In this document: in pieces, positions 17,122-25,505 of the stretch
How positions within the stretch are numbered: position 1 is the stretch's first letter
Layout: each line of letters starts with the position of its first letter
DNA from: an uncultured Microbacterium sp.
Lineage (GTDB): Bacteria > Actinomycetota > Actinomycetes > Actinomycetales > Microbacteriaceae
Direction: 5' to 3'
DNA length: 64,000 nucleotides
Assembly: GCF_900078385.1 (NCBI RefSeq)
Contig: NZ_FLQR01000007.1
Location: 62,001-126,000, forward strand
Notes under the pieces: generated by a model
Seen by the model: only the letters and a program-made list of their open reading frames with translations
Told to the model about the DNA's origin: nothing
Databases searched by the model: none
Translations under genes and position numbers: made by a program

Positions 17122-17142
17122 GCTTGCTTGTCAAGAGCAAGC
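17122..17142 (-). promoter_or_regulatory. Inverted repeat around a TTGACA box, probable HxlR operator/promoter
   Basis: GCTTGCT (17122-17128) and AGCAAGC (17136-17142) are separated by 7 nt, and an overlapping CAAGCTTG palindrome lies at 17119-17126. On the minus strand a TTGACA sequence (17134-17129) sits between the arms, about 70 nt upstream of the VOC start. A clear -10 could not be picked. Given the HxlR gene in the operon, autoregulation at this site is likely. Confidence 0.6.
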
Positions 17143-17206
17143 GTGGAGGGGTGATCTCCGCCGCGCGACGGATGCCCCGGTCCTGTCTCCGCCCTACGTT
17201 GGAGGG

Positions 17207-18451
17207 ATGACGTCCCCGCCCCGCCGACCCCGCCCCCGCCCGCTCTCCGGCGACCTGTGGCTCGCCGGACTCCTGCTGGTCGCGGCCATCCTCAGCACGG
17301 GCCTCGGCCAGGTCGCCGGCGTCTACGGCGAGGACGGGCCCCCGCTCGGCTGGGGTGTCGTCTACGCGCTGGGCCTCACGGCTCCGTTGGCGCTGCGCCG
17401 TCGGCATCCGGAACTCGTCCTCGTCGCGATCGCGATCGCGTTCTTCGTCGGCGTCTCGTTCCGCATTCCGGAGGTCTACGTCGGCAACATCGCCCTGTTC
17501 ATCGCGATGTACACGGTCGGCGCGTGGGCGGAGGATCGGCGCCGTGCGACCGCGGTGCGCGTGCTCGTCATCGTGGGCATGTTCGTCTGGCTCATCGTCA
17601 CGACCTTCCAGTCAGCGGTCGGCGACTCCGACGACGGCCTGTCGCGGGCCGGGCTCTTCTCGCCGTTCGCGGCGTTCATCCTCATGCAGTTCCTCGTCAA
17701 CGCCGCCTTCTTCGGCGGCGCCTACTTCTTCGGCGAGCGCGCCCACGCGCAGCGGCTGGCGCGCGCCGCACTGGAGGAGCGGACGGCGGACCTCGAGCGG
17801 GAGCGGGAGCTCACCGCCGCGCAGGCCGTGGCTCTCGACCGCGTGCGCATCGCCCGCGAGCTGCACGACGTCGTCGCGCACCACGTGTCGGCCATGGGGG
17901 TGCAGGCCGGTGCGGCGCGCGCCGTGCTCGACCGCGACCCGGCCGCCGCACGCGGCGCGCTCGGGGCGATCGAGTCGTCGGCGCGGGACGCGCTGGACGA
18001 GCTGCGCCAGCTGCTCGAGACGCTGCGCACCCCCGACGCCGACGGACCCGGCGCGTCCACGCTGCGGTTGGACGCGCTCGGCGACCTCGTCGACCACGCC
18101 CGCGAGAACGGTCTGCCGACGACCCTGACCGTCGTGGGCGACCCCGTCGAGGCGTCCGAGCTCGTGCAGGTGAACCTCTATCGGATCGCGCAGGAAGCGC
18201 TCACGAATGCACGCCGCCACGGCGGACCGGATGCCGTCGCGGACGTCCGGCTGCGCTACGCCGATGCGGCCATCGAGCTGGAAGTGGCCAACAGCGGGCG
18301 CGTCATGGCGAGCGGGCGCCCGGGCCTGGGCCTGGTGGGCATGCGGGAGCGCGCCGCCGCCTCGGGGGGCACCTTCGAGGCCGGACCACGCGCTCGGGGC
18401 GGCTTCGTGGTGCGGGCGCGGGTTCCCGCCGTCGCGGCGGTGCCGGCGTGA
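17207..18451 (+). CDS. Two-component sensor histidine kinase (NarL-type partner, HisKA_3)
   Basis: A 414-aa membrane kinase. The N-terminal half (about 15-175) has four or five membrane segments without a large outside domain. A coiled linker follows (LARAALEERTADLERERELTAAQ), then the HisKA_3 dimerisation helix with the phospho-His in RIARELHDVVAHHVSAM (about 224), and the ATPase domain with NLYRIAQEALTNARRHG and GLGLVGMRERA. The kinase signals to the response regulator whose GTG overlaps its stop (GTGA). It starts at ATG 17207 with TACGTT 6 nt upstream. The stimulus is unknown; similar DesK-like kinases read membrane state. Confidence 0.92.
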   Translation: MTSPPRRPRPRPLSGDLWLAGLLLVAAILSTGLGQVAGVYGEDGPPLGWGVVYALGLTAPLALRRRHPELVLVAIAIAFFVGVSFRIPEVYVGNIALFIAMYTVGAWAEDRRRATAVRVLVIVGMFVWLIVTTFQSAVGDSDDGLSRAGLFSPFAAFILMQFLVNAAFFGGAYFFGERAHAQRLARAALEERTADLERERELTAAQAVALDRVRIARELHDVVAHHVSAMGVQAGAARAVLDRDPAAARGALGAIESSARDALDELRQLLETLRTPDADGPGASTLRLDALGDLVDHARENGLPTTLTVVGDPVEASELVQVNLYRIAQEALTNARRHGGPDAVADVRLRYADAAIELEVANSGRVMASGRPGLGLVGMRERAAASGGTFEAGPRARGGFVVRARVPAVAAVPA

Positions 18452-19098
18452 TCCGCGTGCTGCTCGTCGACGACCACGCCGTGATGCGTGCGGGGTTCCG
18501 GATGATCCTCGAGGCCGCCGGCGACGTCGTGATCGTGGGCGAAGCCGCGGACGGCGCGGCCGCCGTGACGGCGGCATCCGCTCTGCATCCCGACGTGATC
18601 TGCATGGACGTGCAGATGCCCGGTGTCGACGGCCTCGAAGCCACGCGACGGATCGTGGCCGATCCGGGCAACGACGCGGCGGTCGTCGTCGTCACGACCT
18701 TCGATCGCGACGACTACCTCTTCCAGGCGCTCGACGCGGGGGCGAGCGGGTTCCTGCTGAAGAACGCGGGGCCGGAGGAGCTCACGGCGGCGGTCCGGGT
18801 CGCCGCGGCCGGCGACGCGCTGCTCGCGCCCGCCGTGACGCGCCGGGTCATCGAGCGCTTCGCGCGTCAGCGGGTCGATGCGCCAGCGCCGGCACCCGAG
18901 CCCGCCGTCGATCTGACCGAGCGGGAGCAGGAGGTGCTGCGCCTCGTGGCGCAGGCCCTCAGCAACGCCGAGATCGGCGAGCGGCTGTTCATCGGCGAGG
19001 CCACCGTGAAGACGCACGTGTCGAACGTCCTGCAGAAGCTCGGGGTCCGCGATCGTGTGGCCGCCGTCGTGTGGGCGCACCGGCGCGGCCTCGCCTGA
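18448..19098 (+). CDS. LuxR/NarL family response regulator
   Basis: A 216-aa regulator with an N-terminal receiver (acidic pair in LLVDDH, phospho-Asp in VICMDVQMPGVDG at about 54, Thr in VVTTFD, Lys in LLKNAG) and a C-terminal LuxR-type HTH (LTEREQEVLRLVAQALSNAE, then GEATVKTHVSNVLQKLG). It starts with GTG overlapping the kinase stop, so the pair is translationally coupled. Targets are not visible here. A strong stem-loop follows the gene. The nearby NatAB-type exporter is separated by an oppositely oriented gene, so linkage to it is only speculative. Confidence 0.94.
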   Translation: MIRVLLVDDHAVMRAGFRMILEAAGDVVIVGEAADGAAAVTAASALHPDVICMDVQMPGVDGLEATRRIVADPGNDAAVVVVTTFDRDDYLFQALDAGASGFLLKNAGPEELTAAVRVAAAGDALLAPAVTRRVIERFARQRVDAPAPAPEPAVDLTEREQEVLRLVAQALSNAEIGERLFIGEATVKTHVSNVLQKLGVRDRVAAVVWAHRRGLA

Positions 19099-19130
19099 GC
19101 CGACCACCCGTCCGCCCCGGCGGACGCGAC

Positions 19131-19161
19131 GACGCCCCCCGCCACAGCGGCAGGGGGCGTC
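19131..19161. terminator. Stem-loop terminator between convergent genes
   Basis: GACGCCCCC (19131-19139) pairs with GGGGGCGTC (19153-19161), and the loop itself can form a short GCC/GGC stem. It lies between the response regulator and the convergent FMN reductase, so it probably ends both transcripts. No U-tract follows, which is common in high-G+C actinobacteria. Confidence 0.72.
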
Positions 19162-19175
19162 GGAGGAGTCGTGGG

Positions 19176-19745
19176 TCAGGCCGCGACGGCGACCGGGGCG
19201 TAGCGCTCGATGAGGGCGCGGAACGCGTCGAGGTACGCCACGAGGAACGCGGCGGTCTCATCGTTCGTGACCTCGCCGTTCTCGGTGAACAGGCCCGGAA
19301 GGGACTGCACGTAGCCCTCGGGCTGGCCGAGCGTCGGCGCGTTGAAGTGGCTGAGGATCGCCTTCAGGTGCTGCTGCGCGGCGGCGGTGGCGATGCCGCC
19401 GCCGGAGGTGCCGATGACCGCGGTGGGCTTGCCGTTGAAGGAGGCCTGTCCGTAGGGGCGCGCGGACCAGTCCAGCGCGTTCTTCAGCACGCCGGGGATC
19501 GAGCGGCTGTACTCCGGGGTCACGATGATGACGCCGTCGACGCCGTCGATCGCATCCTTGAAGTCACGCGCGGCCTGCGGGAAGTCGGCCTCGAGGTCCA
19601 CGGAGTAGAACGGCAGGTCGGCGATCGGGATCTCGACGAGCGTCGTCCCCTCGGGAGCGAGCCGCTCGAGAGCCTTCGCGAGGCGGCGGTTGATCGAGGT
19701 CGACGAGAGGCTGCCGACAATGTAGCCGATGGTCCGGTCGGTCAT
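19176..19745 (-). CDS. NADPH-dependent FMN reductase family oxidoreductase
   Basis: A 189-aa flavodoxin-fold enzyme. The phosphate-binding start is IGYIVGSLSSTSINRRLAKAL, and the flavin-site motif VTPEYSRSIPGVLKNALDW lies at about 75-93. GTSGGGIATAAAQQHLK follows at about 112. This combination marks the NADPH-dependent FMN/quinone/chromate reductases (ChrR/YieF group). It likely reduces quinones or xenobiotics with NADPH in the cytoplasm, limiting redox damage. The start at ATG 19745 has TGGAGGAAT upstream as ribosome site. It is divergent from the ABC exporter genes. Confidence 0.92.
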   Translation of the reverse strand: MTDRTIGYIVGSLSSTSINRRLAKALERLAPEGTTLVEIPIADLPFYSVDLEADFPQAARDFKDAIDGVDGVIIVTPEYSRSIPGVLKNALDWSARPYGQASFNGKPTAVIGTSGGGIATAAAQQHLKAILSHFNAPTLGQPEGYVQSLPGLFTENGEVTNDETAAFLVAYLDAFRALIERYAPVAVAA

Positions 19746-19931
19746 GGTGTGATTCCTCCAGGGGATGCGATGGCGCGGCGGATCGCGCCGGTGACACTGG
19801 CCCCAACGGCTCGCCGTCGATGCCTATTCCCGCGCATGGATCCTGAAGGGGGAGCCGGGATCCCCCGCAGGGGGGAGGCGCGGCGCGCGCCGGATCCGTA
19901 GCGTCGGAGACACGATGATGGAGGAGGAACG

Positions 19932-20816
19932 ATGCTCGAACTGAGCGGGATCACGAAGAGCTACGGTGCGCGCCGCGTGCTCGACGACGTCGGGTTCGCC
20001 GTGACCGAGGGCCGCCTGACGGGCTTCGTCGGCGGCAACGGCGCCGGCAAGACCACGACGATGCGGATCATCCTCGGCGTCCTCGCCCGCGACGGGGGCA
20101 CCGTGACCCTCGACGGCAGCCCCGTGACGGCCGTCGACCGGCGCCGGTTCGGCTACATGCCGGAGGAGCGCGGGCTGTACCCGAAGATGCGGGTCCTCGA
20201 GCACATCGTCTACCTGGCCCGGCTGCACGGGTTCACGAAGACGGATGCCACGACGCGCGGCACGGCCCTGCTCGAGGAGCTGGGGCTCGGCGAGCGCCTC
20301 GGCGACAACGTCGAGACCCTGTCGCTCGGCAACCAGCAGCGCGCGCAGATCGCCGCCGCGCTCGTGCACGACCCGCAGGTGCTGATCCTCGACGAGCCGT
20401 TCTCCGGCCTCGACCCCCTCGCGGTCGACGTCGTGGCGGCGGTGCTCCAGGCCCGCGCGGCGGCGGGCGCCGCCGTGCTGTTCTCCTCGCACCAGCTCGA
20501 CGTCGTCGAGCGCCTGTGCGATGACCTCGTCATCATCGCGGGCGGCACGATCCGCGCCGCCGGGAGCCGCGACGAGCTCCGCGCGCAGCACGCCCTGCGC
20601 CGGTTCGAGCTGATCTCCGGCGGCGACGCCGGCTGGCTGCGCGCGGAGCCGGGCGTCGAGGTGCTGGAGTTCGACGGCGGCTATGCCGTGTTCGACGCCG
20701 ACAGCGACGAGACGGCGCAGCGGGTCCTCCGCCGGGCCGTCGAGTCCGGCGACGTCGCGAGCTTCTCCCCCCGGCATCCCTCCCTCGCCCAGATCTTCAA
20801 GGAGGTCATCCAGTGA
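19932..20816 (+). CDS. ABC transporter ATP-binding protein (NatA-type)
   Basis: A 294-aa ATPase with Walker A GGNGAGKTTT (about 36-45), signature region LSLGNQQR, Walker B VLILDEPFSGLDP and switch His in FSSHQ. The 90-residue C-terminal extension, with DUF4162-like features, is typical of NatA/drug-export ATPases. The signature is LSLGNQQ instead of LSGGQQ, as in related members. A long leader carries GAGGAGGA 4-11 nt before the ATG, and TAGCGT at 19899-19904 is a possible -10. It is coupled to the permease gene by a GTGA overlap. It probably exports sodium, a peptide or a drug; this is not resolved. Confidence 0.93.
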   Translation: MLELSGITKSYGARRVLDDVGFAVTEGRLTGFVGGNGAGKTTTMRIILGVLARDGGTVTLDGSPVTAVDRRRFGYMPEERGLYPKMRVLEHIVYLARLHGFTKTDATTRGTALLEELGLGERLGDNVETLSLGNQQRAQIAAALVHDPQVLILDEPFSGLDPLAVDVVAAVLQARAAAGAAVLFSSHQLDVVERLCDDLVIIAGGTIRAAGSRDELRAQHALRRFELISGGDAGWLRAEPGVEVLEFDGGYAVFDADSDETAQRVLRRAVESGDVASFSPRHPSLAQIFKEVIQ

Positions 20817-21910
20817 GCACCCCCACCGTCGCCCCCTCGTTCGCGCAGAGCGTCTGGCTCGTCACCGAGCGCGAGGTCGGCTCGAAGCTGCGCAGCAAGG
20901 CGTTCGTCATCTCGACCGCGATCCTCTTCGCCATCGCCCTGGCGGGGGTGCTGTGGGGCGGGTTCGCCGCACAGACCGAGACCCGCATCCCCGTCGCGGT
21001 CACCTCCGAGACGGCATCGGCCCTCGCCGGCGCGGAGGATGTCGTCGAGCTCACCGAGGTCGCGACCGCCGACGCCGCGCGCGACCTGGTCCGCTCGGGC
21101 GACGTCGACGCGGCGCTCATCCCCGGCGGCGCCGAGCCGTTCGGGTACACGATCGTCGCCGACGAGTCGGCACCCTCGGCCCTCCAGTCGCTCCTGAACG
21201 TGACGCCCGAGGTCGAGCTGCTCACGACCGGCGGCACGGACGAGTTCCTCCGCTACATCGTGTCGCTCGGCTTCGGCCTGATCTTCTTCATGGCCGCCCT
21301 CACGTTCGGCTCGACCATCGCGCAGAGCGTCGTCGAGGAGAAGCAGACCCGCGTCGTCGAACTGCTCATCTCCGCCATCCCCACCCGGGCGCTGCTGGCC
21401 GGCAAGGTCATCGGCAACACGGTCCTCGCGATGGGCCAGGTGATCGGGCTCGCCGCGATCACGATCGTCGGGCTGACCGTCACGGGGCAGAGCGCGCTGC
21501 TCAGCGGCCTCGGCGCACCGCTCGTCTGGTTCGCGGTGTTCTTCCTCTTCGGCTTCATCCTGCTCGCGTCGCTCTTCGCGGCGGCCGCGGCGATGGTGTC
21601 GCGTCAGGAGGACATCGGGTCGACCACGACGCCGCTCACCTTCCTCGTGATGGCGCCGTACTTCCTCGTGATCTTCTTCAACGACAACCCCGTCGTCCTG
21701 ACGGTGATGTCGTACGTGCCGTTCTCCGCGCCCGTCGGGATGCCGGTGCGGATCTTCCTCGGCGAGGCGCAGTGGTGGGAGCCGCTGCTCTCCCTGGCGA
21801 TCCTGCTCGCGACGTGCGTCGCGGCGATCCTCGTCGGCGCGAAGATCTACGAGAACTCGCTGCTGCGGATGGGCGCCCGCGTCTCGCTCGCGGAGGCCCT
21901 GAAGGCCTGA
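20813..21910 (+). CDS. ABC transporter permease (NatB-type)
   Basis: A 365-aa ABC-2 type permease. One membrane helix lies near the N-terminus (about 30-50), a large extracytoplasmic domain follows (about 55-150), and then five helices (about 145-345). This layout is typical of NatB. The segment VVEEKQTRVVELLISAIPTRALLAGK is the conserved coupling region. It starts at GTG 20813, overlapping the ATPase stop, with AAGGAGG just upstream. Together with the ATPase it would form an exporter. The gene ends 5 nt before the convergent VOC gene. Confidence 0.92.
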   Translation: MSTPTVAPSFAQSVWLVTEREVGSKLRSKAFVISTAILFAIALAGVLWGGFAAQTETRIPVAVTSETASALAGAEDVVELTEVATADAARDLVRSGDVDAALIPGGAEPFGYTIVADESAPSALQSLLNVTPEVELLTTGGTDEFLRYIVSLGFGLIFFMAALTFGSTIAQSVVEEKQTRVVELLISAIPTRALLAGKVIGNTVLAMGQVIGLAAITIVGLTVTGQSALLSGLGAPLVWFAVFFLFGFILLASLFAAAAAMVSRQEDIGSTTTPLTFLVMAPYFLVIFFNDNPVVLTVMSYVPFSAPVGMPVRIFLGEAQWWEPLLSLAILLATCVAAILVGAKIYENSLLRMGARVSLAEALKA

Positions 21911-21915
21911 GCCGT

Positions 21916-22302
21916 CTACCCGGCGTCCACGAGCACGGAGAGGACGTTGCCCGCGGGATCGCGGAACCACGCGATGTCGGGGCCGCCGTTCCCGCGGGCG
22001 ATGCCGCGCTCGTCGGTCCCGAAGTCGGGGTCGTGGTAGAGCTTCGTCGCGACGCCCTGCGCGTTCAGCTCGTCCACGGCGGCGTCGATGTCGTCGACGA
22101 GGAGGTTCAGGATCGTGAAGCTCGCCGGCACATGGTCGTCCTTCGGATAGGCGATCACGCGCCAGCCGCCCGGCATCGTGATCTCGAGGATCCCCATCGC
22201 GTTGGTCTGGACCGGGAGCCCCAGCACGTCACGGTAGAACGCCTCGGCGGCGGCGATGTCGTCCACCGAGAATCCGGCGAACGACGCGGCGGAACGGATC
22301 AT
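21916..22302 (-). CDS. VOC family protein
   Basis: A 128-aa single-domain glyoxalase-fold protein: FAGFSVDDIAAAEAFYRDVLGLPV opens it, FTILNLLVDDIDAAVDEL starts the second module, and GPDIAWFRDPAGNVLSVL closes it. The ATG at 22302 has GAGGAG 5-10 nt upstream; the open frame continues upstream but outside the conserved region. The function is unknown. It stands between the permease gene (convergent) and the rraA-like gene (same strand, 67 nt upstream). Confidence 0.88.
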   Translation of the reverse strand: MIRSAASFAGFSVDDIAAAEAFYRDVLGLPVQTNAMGILEITMPGGWRVIAYPKDDHVPASFTILNLLVDDIDAAVDELNAQGVATKLYHDPDFGTDERGIARGNGGPDIAWFRDPAGNVLSVLVDAG

Positions 22303-22369
22303 GATGCTCCTCGGGGTCGGGCGGGCGTCGTGGCCAGTATCGACCGCCCCGCGCCGCGACGGAAGGCCT

Positions 22370-22837
22370 TCAGCGCTCCACGAGGATGCCGTCGGCATCT
22401 GCCCACACGTGGGCCCCGGGGCGGAAGGAGACGCCGGCGATCGTCACGGTCACATCCACCTCGCCGTGACCGTCCTTCGCGCTCTTGCGCGGATTCGAGC
22501 CGAGTGCCTTGACGCCGAGCGGCAGGGTCGCCAGGGCGGCGCGGTCGCGGACGGCGCCGTGCACGATGACCCCGGCCCACCCGTTCTCGACGGCGGAGGC
22601 GGCGATGAGGTCGCCGACGAGCGCCGATTCGAGCGAGCCCCCGCCGTCGACGACGAGCACCGCACCGCCGCCGGGTGTCGCCAGCGTCGCCTTGACGAGC
22701 GCGTTGTCCCGGTGGCAGCGCACGGTGCGGACGACACCGTCGAACGCCACCCGCCCGCCGAGGTCGTGCAGCTGAAGGGAGAGGGAGTCGAGCGTCTCCC
22801 CCCGTTCGTCGAAGAGGTCGGCCGTCGCGGTCGTCAT
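22370..22837 (-). CDS. RraA-like protein (RNase E regulator / HMG-CHA aldolase family)
   Basis: A 155-aa protein of the RraA fold. GDLIAASAVENGWAGVIVHGAVRD (about 77-100) is the family hallmark, and the length is normal. In E. coli RraA inhibits RNase E; in other bacteria this fold includes 4-hydroxy-4-methyl-2-oxoglutarate aldolases. Here, G-(D)LIAA and the R-D motif needed by the aldolases are both present, so either role is possible. It starts at ATG 22837 with TAGCGT 6 nt upstream. It is divergent from the nitroreductase gene (124 bp gap). Confidence 0.88.
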   Translation of the reverse strand: MTTATADLFDERGETLDSLSLQLHDLGGRVAFDGVVRTVRCHRDNALVKATLATPGGGAVLVVDGGGSLESALVGDLIAASAVENGWAGVIVHGAVRDRAALATLPLGVKALGSNPRKSAKDGHGEVDVTVTIAGVSFRPGAHVWADADGILVER

Positions 22838-22961
22838 GGACCCACGCTATTGCCCACCCGGCTCCGGCACCGGGAACAAATCCGAGGTGCATACGCTTGA
22901 ATCGAAGTGAACCGGGCCGACGGCGTCCCTCTCCCCCGCAGCAGCACCATCAGGAGACGAC

Positions 22962-23540
22962 GTGAACCTCACCCTCGACCGCACGGCATCCACCGACGCC
23001 CCCATCCTGGACGTCCTCGCGGAGCGCTGGAGCACCCGCATCTTCGACCCGGTCGCGCCCCTCGACGAGGCGGCGCTCGCGAGCGCCCTCGAGGCGGCGC
23101 GCTGGGCGCCCTCCGCCAACAACACGCAGCCGTGGCGCTTCATCGTCGCGCGTCGCGGCACCGAGGCGCACGCGGCCGTCGTCGCCACGCTGGTGGGGTT
23201 CAACCAGAGCTGGGCCACGGACGCCGCCGCCCTCGTGGTCTTCGCGGCGACGACCGAGGTCGACGGCCGGCCGCAGCACTTCGCGACGTATGACACCGGC
23301 CAGGCCGCCGCCCACTTCACGGTGCAGGCGCACGCCTCCGGCCTCCACACCCACCAGATGGGCGGCTTCGACCGCGCCGCGATCGCCGCGGCCTTCGGCC
23401 TCGGCGCGGACATCACGCCGCTCACCGTCATGGCCGTCGGCGCCCTGGGCGATGTCGCGGGCGCCCCCGAGCCGCTCCGCGAGCGCGAGCTCGCCCCGCG
23501 TACGCGCCGCAGCATCGCGGACTCGCTCGTCGGCGCGTAA
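22962..23540 (+). CDS. Nitroreductase family protein
   Basis: A 192-aa flavoenzyme of the nitroreductase fold. RWSTRIFDP at about 22-30 supplies the FMN phosphate-binding arginine region, and ALEAARWAPSANNTQPWRF (about 46-64) is the FMN-binding signature. It likely reduces nitro compounds, quinones or flavins using NAD(P)H. The start is GTG 22962 with CAGGAGA 4-10 nt upstream. It is convergent with the HTH regulator gene (22-nt gap). Confidence 0.92.
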   Translation: MNLTLDRTASTDAPILDVLAERWSTRIFDPVAPLDEAALASALEAARWAPSANNTQPWRFIVARRGTEAHAAVVATLVGFNQSWATDAAALVVFAATTEVDGRPQHFATYDTGQAAAHFTVQAHASGLHTHQMGGFDRAAIAAAFGLGADITPLTVMAVGALGDVAGAPEPLRERELAPRTRRSIADSLVGA

Positions 23541-23561
23541 GCGCCGGTTCCCACGCGGCCG

Positions 23562-24080
23562 CTAGACGGTCGGCGGGTTCCGATCGGGATGCAGGACGGT
23601 CACGAGCGAGTACGACTCCCCGCCCGCATCCGGCCCTCGGTCCTTGAACTCCTGCAGCAGTCCGTACAGCCGCTGGTGCAGCTCGTCGAGGTTCTCGGGG
23701 TTCAGCCGAAGGCCCAGCCAGCTCGTCTCCACGAGCTGCGGGTCGACGTCCTGCAGCTGCTGCCGCATGGTCTCCAGCAGGACAACGGAGAAGTTCGGCC
23801 CGTGCGGCGCGTGCCACGACCGCCCCGTCGCACGGTACGGCACCTCGCGCGCGCCGCGGGTTCCGGTGCGCTCCGCGTCGGCGGCGAGCAGTCCGGTGTC
23901 GACGAGGGTCCGCACGTGGTGGAGCATCGTGCCCGGGTTGACATCCAGCAGCTCCGCGAGCTCCTTGTTGGTGCGCGCGTCGAACGCGCAGAGGCGCAGC
24001 ACACGCAGCCGCAGGGGCGAGCTGAGCGCTCGCGCGAGAGCGACGGCCGCCTTGTCGGAGCCGTTCGGGTCCTCGGTCAT
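23562..24080 (-). CDS. ArsR-like winged-helix transcriptional regulator
   Basis: A 172-aa regulator. The winged helix (about 12-85) has LSSPLRLRVLRLCAFDARTN, the recognition part ELAELLDVNPGTMLHHVRTL and a wing ending at EVPYRATG. The rest is helical (MRQQLQDVDPQLVETSWLGL, LHQRLYGLLQEFKDRG), suited to dimerisation or ligand binding. It is divergent from an MFS exporter whose promoter lies in the 58-bp gap, so it is probably the local repressor. It starts at ATG 24080; TACGCT ends 6 nt upstream. Confidence 0.87.
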   Translation of the reverse strand: MTEDPNGSDKAAVALARALSSPLRLRVLRLCAFDARTNKELAELLDVNPGTMLHHVRTLVDTGLLAADAERTGTRGAREVPYRATGRSWHAPHGPNFSVVLLETMRQQLQDVDPQLVETSWLGLRLNPENLDELHQRLYGLLQEFKDRGPDAGGESYSLVTVLHPDRNPPTV

Positions 24081-24101
24081 GACCCGAGCGTAGCGTTGCG
24101 A

Positions 24102-24131
24102 TTGACAAAACCCAACTAGTCGCTCCAGACT
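24102..24131 (+). promoter_or_regulatory. Promoter of the MFS exporter gene
   Basis: TTGACA (24102-24107) and CAGACT (24126-24131) are separated by 18 nt; the start codon follows 7 nt later, giving a leaderless message. CCCAACTAGTCG lies in the spacer and recurs as CCCAACCAGTCG at 24143-24154, inside the coding start. Binding by the adjacent regulator there would block transcription. Confidence 0.65.
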
Positions 24132-24138
24132 GATCGAC

Positions 24139-25410
24139 ATGTCCCAACCAGTCGAGTCGCCGACGCTGACGTCCGACCGATCGCTGTGGCGCGACCGCAA
24201 CTTCCTCACGATGTGGAGCGGACAGGCGCTGAGCCAGTTCGGCGCGCAGATCACCGAGCTCGCACTGCCCGTCCTCGCCGTCCTCCTCCTCCAGGCGACG
24301 GAGTTCGACGTCGGGCTTCTGGGAGCCGCGGGAACGGCGGCGTTCCTGCTCGTGGGGCTTCCCGCCGGCGCGTGGATCGACCGACTCCGCAAGCGGCACG
24401 TCATGGTGGCCGCCGACCTCGTCCGTGCCGTCGCGCTCGCGGCGCTGCCCCTGCTGTGGTGGGCGGGCGTGCTCGAGATCTGGCACATGGTCCTCGTCGC
24501 GCTCGTCATGGGCGTCGCCACCGTCTTCTTCGATGTGTCCTACCAGAGCGTCGTCCCGTCGCTGGTGCCCGCGAACCACATCGCCGAGGCCAACGGCAAG
24601 CTCGAGTCCACCGCCCAGCTCGCCGGCATCGCGGGCCCCGCCGCCGGCGGCTGGCTCATCGGGGTGATCACGGCGCCCTTCGCGGTCCTCGTCACCGCCG
24701 CGACCTATCTCCTCTCGGCCGGGGCGCTGCTGCGCACCCGCGACACCGAGCGGGTCGCCGAGCGGCACGAGCACGATCCGCTCGTCAGCTCGATCCGGGA
24801 GGGTCTGCGCTGGGTGTTCCACAACGTGCACCTGCGCCGCATCGTCGGAACGACGGCGGTGTCGAACTTCTTCAGCACGATCACCTTCACGCTGCTGCCG
24901 ATCTTCCTCCTGCGCACGCTCGGCCTGTCCCCCGCCCAGATGGGGGTCATCTTCGCCGTCGGCGCGGTGGGCGGATTCATCGGCGCCCTGGTCACCCCCC
25001 GGATCCTCCGCCGGCTGGGGGAAGCGCGCACCATCCCGGTCAGCGCCCTCGTCTTCTCCCTCATCGCGCTGCTCCTGCCGGTCGCGGTGATCACCCCGTC
25101 GATCGCGTTCCCGCTCCTGCTCGTGCAGAGCTTCCTCGCCACCTTCAGCGTCCTGCTGTACAACATCACGCAGGTCACCTTCCGGCAGCGCATCACGCCG
25201 CCGAGGCTCCTCGGCCGCATGAACGCCTCCATCCGATTCTGCGTGTGGGGTGTGATGCCGATCGCGGCGCTGCTGGCCGGCGGGCTGGGCACGTGGCTCG
25301 GGGTCCCGACCACGATGTGGATCGCGGCGGTGGGCGCGGTCCTGTCCGCCCTCTTCGTCGTCACCGGACCGTTCTGGCGGATGCGGGAGCTGCCGACGCC
25401 CGGCGACTGA
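24139..25410 (+). CDS. MFS transporter (drug/macrolide efflux-like)
   Basis: A 423-aa protein with twelve hydrophobic segments. The start LWRDRNFLTMWSGQALSQFGAQ is typical of the MefA/enterobactin-exporter-like group (MFS_3). The segment AGAWIDRLRKRHVMVAADL between helices 2 and 3 is the family's loop motif. It is probably a proton-driven exporter of a toxic compound. It is controlled from the short region shared with the divergent winged-helix regulator. There is no Shine-Dalgarno; the ATG follows CAGACT by 7 nt. Confidence 0.92.
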   Translation: MSQPVESPTLTSDRSLWRDRNFLTMWSGQALSQFGAQITELALPVLAVLLLQATEFDVGLLGAAGTAAFLLVGLPAGAWIDRLRKRHVMVAADLVRAVALAALPLLWWAGVLEIWHMVLVALVMGVATVFFDVSYQSVVPSLVPANHIAEANGKLESTAQLAGIAGPAAGGWLIGVITAPFAVLVTAATYLLSAGALLRTRDTERVAERHEHDPLVSSIREGLRWVFHNVHLRRIVGTTAVSNFFSTITFTLLPIFLLRTLGLSPAQMGVIFAVGAVGGFIGALVTPRILRRLGEARTIPVSALVFSLIALLLPVAVITPSIAFPLLLVQSFLATFSVLLYNITQVTFRQRITPPRLLGRMNASIRFCVWGVMPIAALLAGGLGTWLGVPTTMWIAAVGAVLSALFVVTGPFWRMRELPTPGD

Positions 25411-25505
25411 CGGGGAGGCCCGCAACCGGCCGGAGCACTGTAGACCGCCGATCACCACGGCACCACCCCCGGCCTCGCGACCTCCAGACCTGGTTAGGGT
25501 GGACC

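Noticed and set aside
22370..22837. Firm assignment as RNase E inhibitor RraA
   Set aside because: The same fold includes aldolases, and the residues needed for the latter are also present, so only a family-level call is made.
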